Part shown: positions 8,144-17,140 of the stretch, piece by piece
How positions within the stretch are numbered: position 1 is the first letter of the stretch
Layout of the letters: each line of letters begins with the position of its first letter
Source: a bacterium
GTDB lineage: Bacteria > Krumholzibacteriota > Krumholzibacteriia > LZORAL124-64-63
DNA length: 28,012 bases
Direction: 5' to 3'
Assembly: GCA_016703265.1 (NCBI GenBank)
Contig: JADJCK010000017.1
Location: forward strand, 1-28,012
Program-made: the position numbers and the translations under genes
Notes under the pieces: generated by a model
Told to the model about the DNA's origin: nothing
Database searches by the model: none
The model's input: the letters and a program-made list of their open reading frames with translations, nothing else

Positions 8144-8881
8144 ATGCGCAGGATTTCCATGTTCGTCCTCGTCGCCGTCCTCGTGCTGCTGGCCGGATGC
8201 GTCAAGCTCCGCTCCACGATCGTCATCGATGCGGACGGTTCGGGCACCTGCACCCTGAACTACGGCATGTCCCGGGAAGTCGCCGAGGCCATCGCCGCGA
8301 TGGGCGAGTCGGACGAGGACGGCGAGAAGGCGCCCACGCTCGACGATTTCGATCGCGCCAGGATGGAGAAGCTCGCCAAGGCGAACGGCGTCACCATCAA
8401 GTCGTACAAGCGCACGAATGTCGATGGCCGCGACGACCTGGCGATCGTCATGACGTTCAAGGACGTCACGGGCCTTTCGCGAGTCATGCAGTCCGGCGAG
8501 AACCAGGTGATGGCCATCCGCCGCACCGAAGACGGCAACTATATCCTGACCATGATCACCGACCCGAATCCGCCGGCGCCGGAGCCGGTGGAAGCCGTCG
8601 AAGCCGACGAGGACGACCCGGCTGCTGCCGGCGAAGACCCGGCCAGGGCCATGGAGGCCATGGGCAAGCTCATGGCGTCGATCAGCGAGCTGGACATCCG
8701 CATGGAGATCACCGTGCCCGGCAACGTGCTGAGCAGCAACGCGCCTGCTGTCGAGGGTCGCACCTCGATCTGGACCATCAACGCCGCGAACATGATGGAA
8801 TCCCAGGGCGGGGACATGACGCCGACGATCGCCTTCGACAAGGGCGGCGTGGCCATCGACGCCCCGAAGCTGGAGGAATAG
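8144..8881 (+). CDS. Small lipoprotein, LppM-like in appearance, function unknown
   Basis: This 245-residue protein begins with a clear lipoprotein signal, VLVLLAGC, lipidated at Cys19, and GGAGG lies before the ATG. The mature part opens VKLRSTIVIDADGSGTCTL. That is the type of start seen in lipoproteins with an LppM-like beta-rich domain, in which a strand-turn-strand is followed by a helical segment (here REVAEAIAAMGE). I recognise this only as a resemblance. A low-complexity Glu/Asp/Ala/Pro stretch (about 147-165) separates the first domain from a C-terminal beta-strand region containing LDIRMEITVPGNVLSSN. No enzyme motif is visible. It sits 128 bases after the caspase-fold lipoprotein on the same strand, but a hairpin lies between them, so shared transcription is uncertain. 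Both would be lipid-anchored in the envelope. Confidence 0.75.
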   Translation: MRRISMFVLVAVLVLLAGCVKLRSTIVIDADGSGTCTLNYGMSREVAEAIAAMGESDEDGEKAPTLDDFDRARMEKLAKANGVTIKSYKRTNVDGRDDLAIVMTFKDVTGLSRVMQSGENQVMAIRRTEDGNYILTMITDPNPPAPEPVEAVEADEDDPAAAGEDPARAMEAMGKLMASISELDIRMEITVPGNVLSSNAPAVEGRTSIWTINAANMMESQGGDMTPTIAFDKGGVAIDAPKLEE

Positions 8882-8901
8882 CCGCTTCCGGGGCGATTTC
8901 C

Positions 8902-8931
8902 CTGACTACTGCCGTATCGATTCCGTATAAT
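8902..8931 (+). promoter_or_regulatory. Sigma-70-like promoter of tandem gene 1
   Basis: A perfect TATAAT at 8926-8931 is preceded, 18 bases upstream, by CTGACT (8902-8907). The block ATTCCGTATAATCAGGACG recurs at 12140-12158, where the -35 is TTGTCC. Retention of the -10 region in both copies supports function. The expected leader is about 110 bases. Confidence 0.75.
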
Positions 8932-9047
8932 CAGGACGTTGCCTGCCATGGTGCGGGCGCGCGGATGACGCCATGCGTCGTCCTGCTCGCGCCTGCCCGG
9001 CGCCATGGCTCCGTTTCGCCCGTGCACCCGACACACGGAGGGGCACC

Positions 9048-12000
9048 ATGCCCGTCACCAGGCTGATCCACGTCCTGTTCGTGGCCGCGTGCGCCGGGCT
9101 CTGCGCCGTGCCGACAGCCCGGGCTGCCGATCGACTGCCGGCCGCCCAACCTGCGATGCACTTCGGCGAGGTGCCTGGCAAGGCCATCGGCGACACGATC
9201 GACCTGATGGGTCCGGGTACCGCGTTCCCCTACCGCGGCGACTTCGAGAACACCGCTGCGCGACCGGGCGGCGCGGGCCTGCTGCCAGATGGCTGGCGCT
9301 CGGACGACGAGACGGCCCCGTCTGCCCACTGGCATGTCGATACCTACGGCGTCGTGCCCCCGCTGGCGGGCAACGCGGCCTGGTGCGGCGACATCGCGTT
9401 CAGTTCGTGCGGCTCCGGCGATCCGGCCGGCGGCTACGGCAACAACTGGTTCGATATCCTCGAGTTTCGCAAGACCGTAGGCGCGGCCGCGACCGTCCGC
9501 GTGCAGGCCGACCTCGTGTACGACTGCGAACCGGCCTACGACTACGTCACCCTGCAGCGCCGCACAGCGGCGCACTCCGACTTCGAGGCGATCGTCGAGG
9601 GCCAAGGGCTGTCCTGGACCGGCACCGGCACGGTTGCGGTCGACTACACCTTCACCTACACCGAGGCCGAACTGTACGAAGGCACCGACGTGGCCGTGGC
9701 CTTCCTGTTCGATTCGGACAACGTCTGGTCGGATGCCGACTGTGACTGGCCGACCTCGGGCGCCGCCCGCCTCGACAACATCACTGTGACGATGAATGCG
9801 ATCTCCTACCTCGAGGACTTCGAGGACGGCGTGATCGGCCCCGACTGGACGAACTCCCCGGCCGTGGGCGTCGGCGATTTCGCGCGCGTCTGGAGCCGGC
9901 TGGGCGACGCCGACGACTGCACCTCGAACTACTCGAACCTGGTCGCCTTCATCGACGACGGTCTTGTGGTCCCCGGCACGGGAGGCACCATCGGCTACCC
10001 GGGTAACGACTACGGTCCTCCGGGCGGCTACATCGTGAACAACACCGGTGGCCTGCTCGGGCCGACGTACCACCTGCAGAACGCGATCCACTCGCCGGTC
10101 ATGGCCTGGCCCGATCCCGCCATGGGCGGCATGAGCCTGGCGTTCGACGTCTACCGGCACGAACTGCTGGTCGCCAACGACTCACCCGGCATCTTCTACA
10201 CCTGGGCCGTGCGCACCTGCGACGATTGCGACGTCTCGATTCCGGAGCACATACCCTGGCGTGACCGCAATTTCGTCTACTACGGCGGCCCGAACTACGT
10301 GCGGTCGGTCAACGTCGTGGACGACCTGGTCGAGCCAGGGGCACTCTCGTGCCAGGTCGCCCTCGGCGTCTACGAGATGGGCTGGGCATTCGGCTACGGC
10401 AACGGGACCAACGGCACGCCGGCGCCGTACTTCGACAACGTGCGCGTGAAGATCTACCCGACGGCAGGCGCGCGCATCGCCGCGACGGAGATCCGCCTGG
10501 CGAACGACGGCTTCCCGGCCATCGGCGACATCGACCTGGCGGACCTGGGCCGGAACTCGGTGCGGTTCGACATGGCGGCCAACGTGGCGGCCCGTTCGCA
10601 CCTTCGCAACGACCCGGGCGACTCGATCTGGATCGAGGTGACGCCGCGGCCGGGCGGCACCCTGGACCTGCCCGTCATGCACTGGACGTTCGCGCGCCGC
10701 AACCCCCTGTTCGACCCCTATCGCACCCTGCCGGCGAGCCCGGTCAGCGGACGCGTCACCCGAACGGCGGTCGGCTCGGTCGTGCCCAATCGCTACAATT
10801 TCGACCTGCCGGACACCGGCATGATCTTCCCCGGCGACCTGCTGCACTACTACTTTGCGGCCACGGACCACTTGGCCGGCGACAGCCGGACTGCGTACGT
10901 CCCTGTCGATCGCAGCGGCTTCGGCAACCCGGAACCGCAAGTGTACCCGGGCGCGTTCTCGGTCAGCGGCCTGCCGTCGATCTACAATGCCCACGGCAGC
11001 CAGCCGCGATTGCTGTTCTGGAACGACGCCGGCTTCCGCGGGGGCGAGGACGAGTGGTACGGTGCGTTGCGCCAACTCTGCTTCGAGTCTGGCATCGATC
11101 TGGACGTGTTCGACACCCACGGGCCGACTTCCGGCGTGGGCAACGGGCTCGGCGGCCGGGCGTCGGTCAGCCAGATCGCCGGCTACACGGACATGCTCTA
11201 CACGTCCGGCGACCTCGGCTCGCCGACCCTCTCGAACGGCGACTTCAACGGTGACCCGGGCAACGACATGGGCCTGCTCAACGCGTGGTTTGCGCTTGGC
11301 GGCCGCGACCTGTTCATGACCGGAGACGACCTGGCGAGCAGCCTGTACGGCTCGGGCCCGGCGGCCCGCACCTTTCTCGAGGACCGGATGGGCGTGAGCT
11401 TCCAGGACACCGATGTGCGCGACAACATCGCCGGACAGATCGCGCCGCTGGTGGTCAGGACTGCTGCGAATCCGGTGTTCATGACGACCGACAACTGGAT
11501 CGCCTATGGCGGCTGCTTCGGCGTCAACGACTTCGACAACGTAGTGCCTTTCAGCGGCGCCGTGCGCCTGGCCCAGTTCACGGCGCCCGACGGCACGGCG
11601 ACCCCGTATCCGTACGCAGCCGCGATCCTGAACGTGAATGGCTCCGGCCGTGTCGTGTCCATGAATCACGACCTCATGTACGTGCTCCACCCCGAAGCCA
11701 AGTTCCTGTCCCCGCTCGGGACGCGCACGCTCCTGCTGAGGGACGTTTTATATTTTTTCGGCGTGCCCGATTGCCTGTGGATCGGGGAATCGGCCGTTCC
11801 TGGAGCGGCGGGCGCCCTTGCCGTCTCGGCCCATCCCAATCCCTTCAACCCGTCCGTCGCCGTGGACTGGTCGCTGCCCCGCCCCGGCCTCCTGGCGGTC
11901 AAGGTGTACGACGTCCGCGGCGCGCTCGTGCGCACGCTGCACGACGGCGCGGTGGCCACCGCGAGCGGCCGGCTGGTCTGGGACGGTGCGGATGGCGATG

Positions 12001-12086
12001 GCCGGGGAGTACCGTCGGGGCTGTACTTCGTGGAGACGCGCGCGGAGGGCCAGGTCGACGTGCTCAAGATCACGTTGCTCAGGTGA
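9048..12086 (+). CDS. Large secreted protein with FlgD-like C-terminal domain, tandem paralog 1
   Basis: This 1012-residue protein starts at the ATG with GGAGGGG upstream and has a Sec signal peptide ending ARAA. Residues of about 50-250 form a beta-rich region with paired cysteines and NWFDILEFRKTV, resembling a jelly-roll or MAM-like binding module. A second similar unit starts at FEDGVIGPDW. A fibronectin-like segment follows (about 520-640). Residues of about 650-910 look like an alpha/beta fold: RLLFWNDAGF, GGRDLFMTGDDLAS, GRVVSMNHDLMYV. This could be a glutamine-amidotransferase- or flavodoxin-like fold, but I see no catalytic triad. The last 90 residues are a FlgD-like Ig domain (HPNPFNPS, VKVYDVRGALVRTL, WDGADGDGRG, PSGLYFVETR), common in FCB-group secreted proteins and possibly a sorting or anchoring module. 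Function is unknown; an extracellular binding or structural role is inferred. Confidence 0.85.
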   Translation: MPVTRLIHVLFVAACAGLCAVPTARAADRLPAAQPAMHFGEVPGKAIGDTIDLMGPGTAFPYRGDFENTAARPGGAGLLPDGWRSDDETAPSAHWHVDTYGVVPPLAGNAAWCGDIAFSSCGSGDPAGGYGNNWFDILEFRKTVGAAATVRVQADLVYDCEPAYDYVTLQRRTAAHSDFEAIVEGQGLSWTGTGTVAVDYTFTYTEAELYEGTDVAVAFLFDSDNVWSDADCDWPTSGAARLDNITVTMNAISYLEDFEDGVIGPDWTNSPAVGVGDFARVWSRLGDADDCTSNYSNLVAFIDDGLVVPGTGGTIGYPGNDYGPPGGYIVNNTGGLLGPTYHLQNAIHSPVMAWPDPAMGGMSLAFDVYRHELLVANDSPGIFYTWAVRTCDDCDVSIPEHIPWRDRNFVYYGGPNYVRSVNVVDDLVEPGALSCQVALGVYEMGWAFGYGNGTNGTPAPYFDNVRVKIYPTAGARIAATEIRLANDGFPAIGDIDLADLGRNSVRFDMAANVAARSHLRNDPGDSIWIEVTPRPGGTLDLPVMHWTFARRNPLFDPYRTLPASPVSGRVTRTAVGSVVPNRYNFDLPDTGMIFPGDLLHYYFAATDHLAGDSRTAYVPVDRSGFGNPEPQVYPGAFSVSGLPSIYNAHGSQPRLLFWNDAGFRGGEDEWYGALRQLCFESGIDLDVFDTHGPTSGVGNGLGGRASVSQIAGYTDMLYTSGDLGSPTLSNGDFNGDPGNDMGLLNAWFALGGRDLFMTGDDLASSLYGSGPAARTFLEDRMGVSFQDTDVRDNIAGQIAPLVVRTAANPVFMTTDNWIAYGGCFGVNDFDNVVPFSGAVRLAQFTAPDGTATPYPYAAAILNVNGSGRVVSMNHDLMYVLHPEAKFLSPLGTRTLLLRDVLYFFGVPDCLWIGESAVPGAAGALAVSAHPNPFNPSVAVDWSLPRPGLLAVKVYDVRGALVRTLHDGAVATASGRLVWDGADGDGRGVPSGLYFVETRAEGQVDVLKITLLR

Positions 12087-12121
12087 GGAGTGCCTTTTTC
12101 GACGCCGCCGGGGCGATTTCG

Positions 12122-12151
12122 TTGTCCTGAGCCGTTTCGATTCCGTATAAT
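12122..12151 (+). promoter_or_regulatory. Sigma-70-like promoter of tandem gene 2
   Basis: TTGTCC (12122-12127), an 18-base spacer and TATAAT (12146-12151) align base for base with the promoter of the first copy. Here the -35 matches the consensus somewhat better. The leader to the ATG is about 120 bases. Confidence 0.75.
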
Positions 12152-12282
12152 CAGGACGTTGCCCGCCATGGCGCGGGCGCGCGGCCTGACGCCACGCGTT
12201 GTCCTGCTCCCGCCCAGCCGGCGCTCGCACACCGGCACCATGGCACCTGTTCGCCCGTGCTCCCACCACACGGAGGGTCGCC

Positions 12283-15200
12283 ATGCCCGCCCCCAAGCCG
12301 ATCCTCGCCCTGTGCGTGGCCGCGTGCGCCGCGCTGTGCATCCCTTCGGCGACCGGGGCCGCCGAACTCCACCGCACCGCACAGCCGGTGATGTACTTCG
12401 GCGGGGTGCCGGGCAAGGCCGTGGTCGACACGATCGACCTGATGGGCCCGGGCGGGCTGTTCCCGTACCGCGGCGATTTCGAGATGGCTGCGGCGCGGCC
12501 CTACGGCGCCGGCCATCTGCCCCACGGGTGGTCCTCGATCGACGAGACAAGCCCAGCCAACCACTGGCATGTCGACACCTACGGCGTCGTGGCTCCGCTG
12601 TCAGGCAAAGCGGCCTGGTGCGGTGACATCGCCATTGCGTCGTGCGGCGTCGGCGACGTGTACGGTGGCTACCACAACAACTGGCACGACATCCTCGAGT
12701 TCCGCAAGACCGTCGGTGGGGCCGCGACTGTTCGCGTCCAGGCCAACCTCGTGTACGACAGCGAACCGGGTTATGACTTCATCACCCTGCAGCGACGTAC
12801 GGCTGCCAACCCGTCCTTCGAGCCGATCACCGGTGGCCAGGGCCAGTCCTGGGACGGCGTCGGCACGGCAGCGGTTGACTACACGTTCACCTACACCCCG
12901 GTCGAGCGGTACGAAGGCACCGACATTGCCGTCGCCTTCATCTTCGATTCCGACAACGCCTGGTCGGACGGCGACTGCCTGTGGCCAACGAACGGCGCCG
13001 CCCGCCTCGACAACATTACGGTGACGCTGAACGGGACTCCCTACACCGAGAACCTCGAGGACGGCACGATCGGTCCCGACTGGCGGACGACCCCGAATGT
13101 GGGCGTGGGTGATTTCGCGCGCGTGTGGACCAGGCTGGGCGACGCCGACGACTGCGCCTCGAACTTTTCGAATCTGGTCGCCTTCATCGACGACGGCCTC
13201 GTGGTTCCCGGCACGGGCGGCACCGTCGGCGGACCAGGCAACGACTACGGCCCGCCCGGCGGCTACATCGTGAACAACACGGGCGGCCCGCTCGGTCCGA
13301 CGTACCACCTGCAGAACTCGGTCTACTCGCCGATCATGACCTGGCCGGACCCGACCATGGACGGCATGACCTTCGCGTTCGACGTCTACAAGCACGAGCT
13401 GCTGATCGCCAACGACACGCCGGGCATTTTCTATACCTGGGCTGTGCGAACAAGCGCGGGGGGACATCACGATCTGGCCCGGACCGTGGGACGGTCGCAG
13501 TTCAGTCTACTACGGCGGCCCTAACTACCTCCGTTCGGTCAACATCGTGGACGACCTGGTGGATCCCGATGCCACGCACTGCCAGGTCATGTTCGGGGTC
13601 TACGAACTGGGCTGGCAGTTCGGCTACGGCGACGGCACCAACGGCACGCCGGCGCCGTACTTCGACAACGTGCGCGTGAAGATCTACCCGACGGGCGGCG
13701 CCCGCATCGCCGCCACGGAATACCGCCTGGCGAACGACGGCTTCCCCGCGATCGGCGACATCGACCTGGCCAACCTGGGCGCCAACTCGATCCGGTTCGA
13801 CATGGCCGCCAACATCGCGGCGCGCACGCACCTGCGGAACGACCCGGGCGACTCGATCTGGATCGACGCGACGCCGCGTGCCGGCGGCACGCTGGACATG
13901 CCCGTGATGCACTGGACGTTCGCGCGCCGCAATCCGCTGTTCGACCCGTACCGCTCGCTGCCGGCGAGCCCGGTCAGCGGGCGCTTGACCTACACCGCCG
14001 CGGGCGCATGGGTGGCCAACCGCTACAACTTCGACCTGCCGGACACAGGCATGATCTTCCCCGGCGACCTGCTGCACTACTACTTCGCGGCCACGGACCA
14101 CGTGGCCGGCGACAGCCGGACGGCTTACCTCCCCGTCGATCGCAGCGGCTTCGGCAACCCGGAACCGCAGGCGTACCCGAGCACGTTCTCGGTCAGCGGC
14201 CTGCCGTCGATCCACGACGCCCAGGGCACGCAGCCGCGATTGCTGCTGTGGAACGACGCCGGCTTCGCCGGGGGCGAGGACGAGTGGTACGGTGCGTTGC
14301 GCGAACTCTGCCTCGTGTCGGGCGTCGACCTGGACGTGTTCGATACCCACGCGCCGACCACCGGCGTGGGCAACGGACTCGGCGGCCGGGCGACGGTCAG
14401 CCAGATCGCCGGCTACACGGACATGCTCTATACGTCCGGCGACGTCAGTTCGCTGACCCTCTCGAACGGCGACTTTGCCGCTGATCCGGGCAATGACCTG
14501 GGCCTGCTCAACGCGTGGTTTGCGCTGGGGGGCCGCGACCTGTTCATGACCGGCGACGACCTGGCGAGCAGCCTGTACGGTTCCGGCTCCACGGCCCGCA
14601 CCTTCCTGGAGGACCGCATGGGCGTGACCTTCCAGGACACCGATGTGCGCGACAACATCGCCGGCCAGACCGCGCCGCTGGTGGTCAGGACCGCAGCGAA
14701 TCCCGTGTTCACGTCGGTCGAAAGCTGGATCGCCTACGGCGGTTGCCTTGCCATCAACGACTTCGACAATGTGGTGCCGTACGGAGGCGCCGTGCGCCTG
14801 GCCCAGTTCACCGCGCCCGACGGCGTGACGACGCCGTACCCCTGTGCAGCGGCGATCCTGAACGTGAACGGCTCCGGCCGCGTCGTGTCCATGAACCACG
14901 ACCTCAGTTTCGTGATCCACCCCGACGTCAAGTCCCCGGCCCCGATGGTGCTTCGCACGCGCCTGCTCTGGGACGTACTCCATTACTTCGGCGTGCCCGA
15001 TTGCCTGTGGATCGGCGAATCGGCCGTTCCCGGAGCGCCCGGCGCCCTTGCCGTCTCGGCCCATCCCAATCCCTTCAACCCGTCCGTCGCCGTGGACTGG
15101 ACGCTGCCCCGCCCCGGCCTCCTGGCGGTGAAGGTGTACGACGTCCGCGGCGCGCTCGTGCGCACGCTGCACGACGGCGCGGTGGCCGCCGCGAGCGGCC

Positions 15201-15316
15201 GGCTGGTCTGGGACGGTGCGGATGGCGAGGGCCGCGGCGTGCCGTCCGGGCTTTACTTCGTGGAGACGCGCGCGGAGGGCCAGGTCGACGTGCTCAAGAT
15301 CACGTTGCTCAGGTGA
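12283..15316 (+). CDS. Large secreted FlgD-like protein, tandem paralog 2, interrupted by a one-base frameshift
   Basis: The start at 12283 follows GGAGGG, and a Sec signal peptide ends near ATGAAE. The first frame matches paralog 1 up to GIFYTWAVRT at about 13452. The second frame resumes the match with SVYYGGPNYLRSVN and runs to TGA 15314-15316. The break falls in a run of six G at 13458-13463. Removing one G joins the frames and gives DITIWPGPWDGRSSVYYGG, parallel to the same place in paralog 1. The restored product would be 1010 residues against 1012 in paralog 1, with the same domain order and a nearly identical FlgD-like C-terminus. The gene is therefore probably one ORF with a homopolymer error, or less likely a phase-variable or recently broken copy. 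An acetyltransferase gene follows after 24 bases and may be cotranscribed. Confidence 0.82.
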
Positions 15317-15340
15317 GGAGTCGGGACCAAGGGGTCGACC

Positions 15341-15784
15341 ATGACGCACGCCGCCCACATCCGCCCCGCGCGCCGCGGCGACGCGAACGAACTGGCCACG
15401 CTGGCCGGCGAACTGGGCTATCCGTCGTCGACGGGGGAACTGGACCTGAGGCTGGCGCCGCTGCTGGCAGACCCGGAGCATCTGGTGCTCGTGGCTGTCG
15501 ATGAGGAAGACAGGGCCATTGCCTGGGTGCACGCGGCGGTTCGCCGCCAGCTCGACAGCGACCGCTGCGTCGAGGTCGTGGGCCTGGTGGTCGGCGAACG
15601 GCGGCGGGGTGCAGGGGTGGGCGCCAGCCTGCTTCAGGCTGCCGAGGCCTGGGCCCGTGCGCAGGGCGTGACCGTCGTCGTGCTGCACTCCAACGTGACC
15701 CGCACCCGGGCGCACGCGTTCTACCTGCGACAGGGGTACGAAAAGGTCAAGGTGGGGAACCTGTTCCGGCGCACGCTGGGATAG
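15341..15784 (+). CDS. GNAT-family N-acetyltransferase
   Basis: This 147-residue protein has the length and motif order of the GNAT fold. IRPARRGDANELATLAGEL is the N-terminal strand and helix. VEVVGLVVGERRRGAGVG (78-94) carries the acetyl-CoA pyrophosphate loop R-R-G-A-G-V-G. VVVLHSNVTRTRAHAFYLRQGYEKV (112-136) is the motif B strand and helix with the terminal aromatic. It transfers an acetyl group from acetyl-CoA to an amine; the substrate cannot be read from sequence. There is no signal peptide, so it is cytoplasmic. AGGGG lies about eight bases before the ATG. It starts only 24 bases after the second tandem gene, with no terminator between them, so it may be read from that gene's promoter. 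Confidence 0.92.
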   Translation: MTHAAHIRPARRGDANELATLAGELGYPSSTGELDLRLAPLLADPEHLVLVAVDEEDRAIAWVHAAVRRQLDSDRCVEVVGLVVGERRRGAGVGASLLQAAEAWARAQGVTVVVLHSNVTRTRAHAFYLRQGYEKVKVGNLFRRTLG

Positions 15785-15800
15785 GCGATCTTCCGGTTCG

Positions 15801-15818
15801 ACTTGCGCCGGCGCAAGT
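15801..15818. repeat. 18-bp perfect palindrome, copy 1
   Basis: ACTTGCGCCGGCGCAAGT is its own reverse complement. With the five preceding bases GTTCG, a 23-base identical copy occurs at 27486-27508. Copy 1 lies 17 bases after the acetyltransferase stop, with no obvious -10 on either side. Confidence 0.8.
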
Positions 15819-15848
15819 ACGCGCCAGCAACTCCGTGCGATGAAAACA

Positions 15849-15871
15849 GAGCCGGCCCTGGGGACCGGCTC
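15849..15871 (-). terminator. Terminator of the minus-strand lipoprotein gene
   Basis: GAGCCGG (15849-15855) pairs with CCGGCTC (15865-15871), with extra inner C/G pairs. On the minus strand the stem is followed by TGTTTTC, a U-rich tail. It lies between convergent genes and may also stop rightward transcripts. Confidence 0.7.
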
Positions 15872-15910
15872 CGCTCACTTATCTTCGCTATCCGTCGCTG
15901 TCCGCCGCCC

Positions 15911-17140
15911 CTACTCCGTGATCGAGATCGTGTACGTCTGGTTGACGACCTGCGCCTCGGGATCGCACTGGTCGTAGACCGTCACGCGCACCTCCCAGTT
16001 GCCGTATGCCGCGCCCGTCGGCGTGCCCGAAAGCGTGCCGTTGTTCTGGGTCTCCAGCCCCGGAATCGGCAGGACCGGGATGGCCCAGCGCGTCACCTGT
16101 CCTTCGCCGCCGCTCGTTGTCGGCACGAACGAGTAGGCCTGGTTGATGCGCCCGTTGGGCGGCTGGCCGCTCGTGATCAGCAGCGGCGTGCAGTCGCCGC
16201 CGCCACTTGAACGGGTCAGGTAGTCGATGCAGTCGCCGCCGCAGTACGGGGGCGAGTTGCTCCGCCAGGTCGAGCGCTTGGTGGCGGAGCCGTCCGATTC
16301 GAGGGTCAGGGTGCCCCGCTCGGTGGAGAATTCACCGAACCGCTCGAAGGTGAACTTGTCGCCGCAGACCACGCCGGTGAAGGTGTCGCCGCCGTCGTCG
16401 GTCAGGCTGGCCTGCGTGCCGTCCTGGGTGATGACCAGCTGGATATCGCCGCCGAACGGCTCCACGCAGCTGTTGCCGCAGCTGTAGGTGCCCGTCCAGG
16501 TGCCGGCGAAATTGGCGGGCGAGGCGCAGCGGCCCTCGGTGATGTCCATCGCCACCGCATCGACACTGAGTGTGGCGTCGATGTTGGCGGTGATGGTGAT
16601 GCACAGGACCATCGATCCCATGTTGATTACGTCGATCGTGGCGTCGTCGGCGGTGGCCGTCGGGGGATCGACCACCAGCGCGGTGCCGTGGCTGACCATG
16701 AAGGGCCCGTAGGACATCCCCGACTCGCACACCGTCAGGGGATCGCTGCCCACGCGGATGGTGGCGGTGGCGCCGATGTCGTCGGCCTTGCCGAGCAGGC
16801 GCGACATCTTGCGCGCGATCAGCTTCCACAGCGGGATGCCGTCGATGCGCACATGGTCCAGCGTGGCGGCGATGTCGATCTCGGCTGCTGTCACCAGAGG
16901 AATGTCCGGCGGCAGCTGCAGGGTGACGGTGACGGTGGTCGGCTGGTTGGCCAGCAGCGGCACATCGGTGACGGCGTTCTCCAGCGGTGCCACCAGGCGG
17001 TACGGGGTGCCGCCCTGGGGGCTGGCAGGATCGTCATCCCCGCAGCCGGGCAGGAAACCGGCGAGGACGGCGACGGCAGCGGCGACCAGGGCGGTCGCCG
17101 GCAGTGCGCGGCGCATCGAGGATCGGGTCGACCTGGGCAT
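15911..17140 (-). CDS. Lipoprotein with putative-Ig (He_PIG-like) C-terminus, function unknown
   Basis: This 409-residue protein starts at 17140 with AGGAGG close upstream. The hydrophobic segment ends in FLPGCGDDD, giving a probable lipid-anchored Cys33 followed by an acidic, flexible stretch (DDDPASPQ). Residues of about 45-205 are beta-rich with no known motif. At about 210-300, FAGTWTGTYSC opens a lipocalin-like or META-like barrel segment with several Cys and alternating strands (DIQLVITQDG, GTLTLESDGSATK). The C-terminal 90 residues (NGRINQAYSFVPTTSGGEG ... NGTLSGTPTGAAYG) match the putative-Ig/cadherin-like module of many secreted bacterial proteins. A possible minus-strand -10 (GATACT) is at 17205-17210 with a weak CGGACT 18 bases upstream. 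The protein is probably surface-exposed; I see no enzyme signature. Confidence 0.8.
   Translation of the reverse strand: MPRSTRSSMRRALPATALVAAAVAVLAGFLPGCGDDDPASPQGGTPYRLVAPLENAVTDVPLLANQPTTVTVTLQLPPDIPLVTAAEIDIAATLDHVRIDGIPLWKLIARKMSRLLGKADDIGATATIRVGSDPLTVCESGMSYGPFMVSHGTALVVDPPTATADDATIDVINMGSMVLCITITANIDATLSVDAVAMDITEGRCASPANFAGTWTGTYSCGNSCVEPFGGDIQLVITQDGTQASLTDDGGDTFTGVVCGDKFTFERFGEFSTERGTLTLESDGSATKRSTWRSNSPPYCGGDCIDYLTRSSGGGDCTPLLITSGQPPNGRINQAYSFVPTTSGGEGQVTRWAIPVLPIPGLETQNNGTLSGTPTGAAYGNWEVRVTVYDQCDPEAQVVNQTYTISITE

Larger units (their letters stand above)
8889..12091 (+). repeat. Tandem duplication, copy 1 (promoter, leader and gene)
   Basis: This block and 12109-15321 align along their whole length, from GGGGCGATTTC before the promoter to GGTGAGGAGT just past the stop codon. 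Only 17 bases separate them. The offset is 3220 bases at the 5' end and 3230 at the 3' end. Confidence 0.9.
12109..15321 (+). repeat. Tandem duplication, copy 2 (promoter, leader and gene)
   Basis: This is the second copy of the block at 8889-12091 and includes the equivalent promoter and leader. DNA identity is visibly highest in the last 290 bases (about ten differences) and lower in the N-terminal coding region, where many residues differ. Confidence 0.9.

Noticed and set aside
8948..8968. Six-codon upstream ORF in the leader of tandem gene 1 as a peptide gene
   Set aside because: It has no ribosome site and the frame differs in copy 2. I kept it only as part of the leader observation.
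13458..13463. Programmed ribosomal frameshift at the G6 run
   Set aside because: Paralog 1 encodes the same region without a shift and no stimulatory structure is evident. An inserted base is the simpler explanation.
13502..15715. 737-codon minus-strand open frame across paralog 2 and the acetyltransferase
   Set aside because: It has low-complexity Val/Arg/Ala/Gly composition, no ribosome site and no recognisable motif; it mirrors the plus-strand genes.
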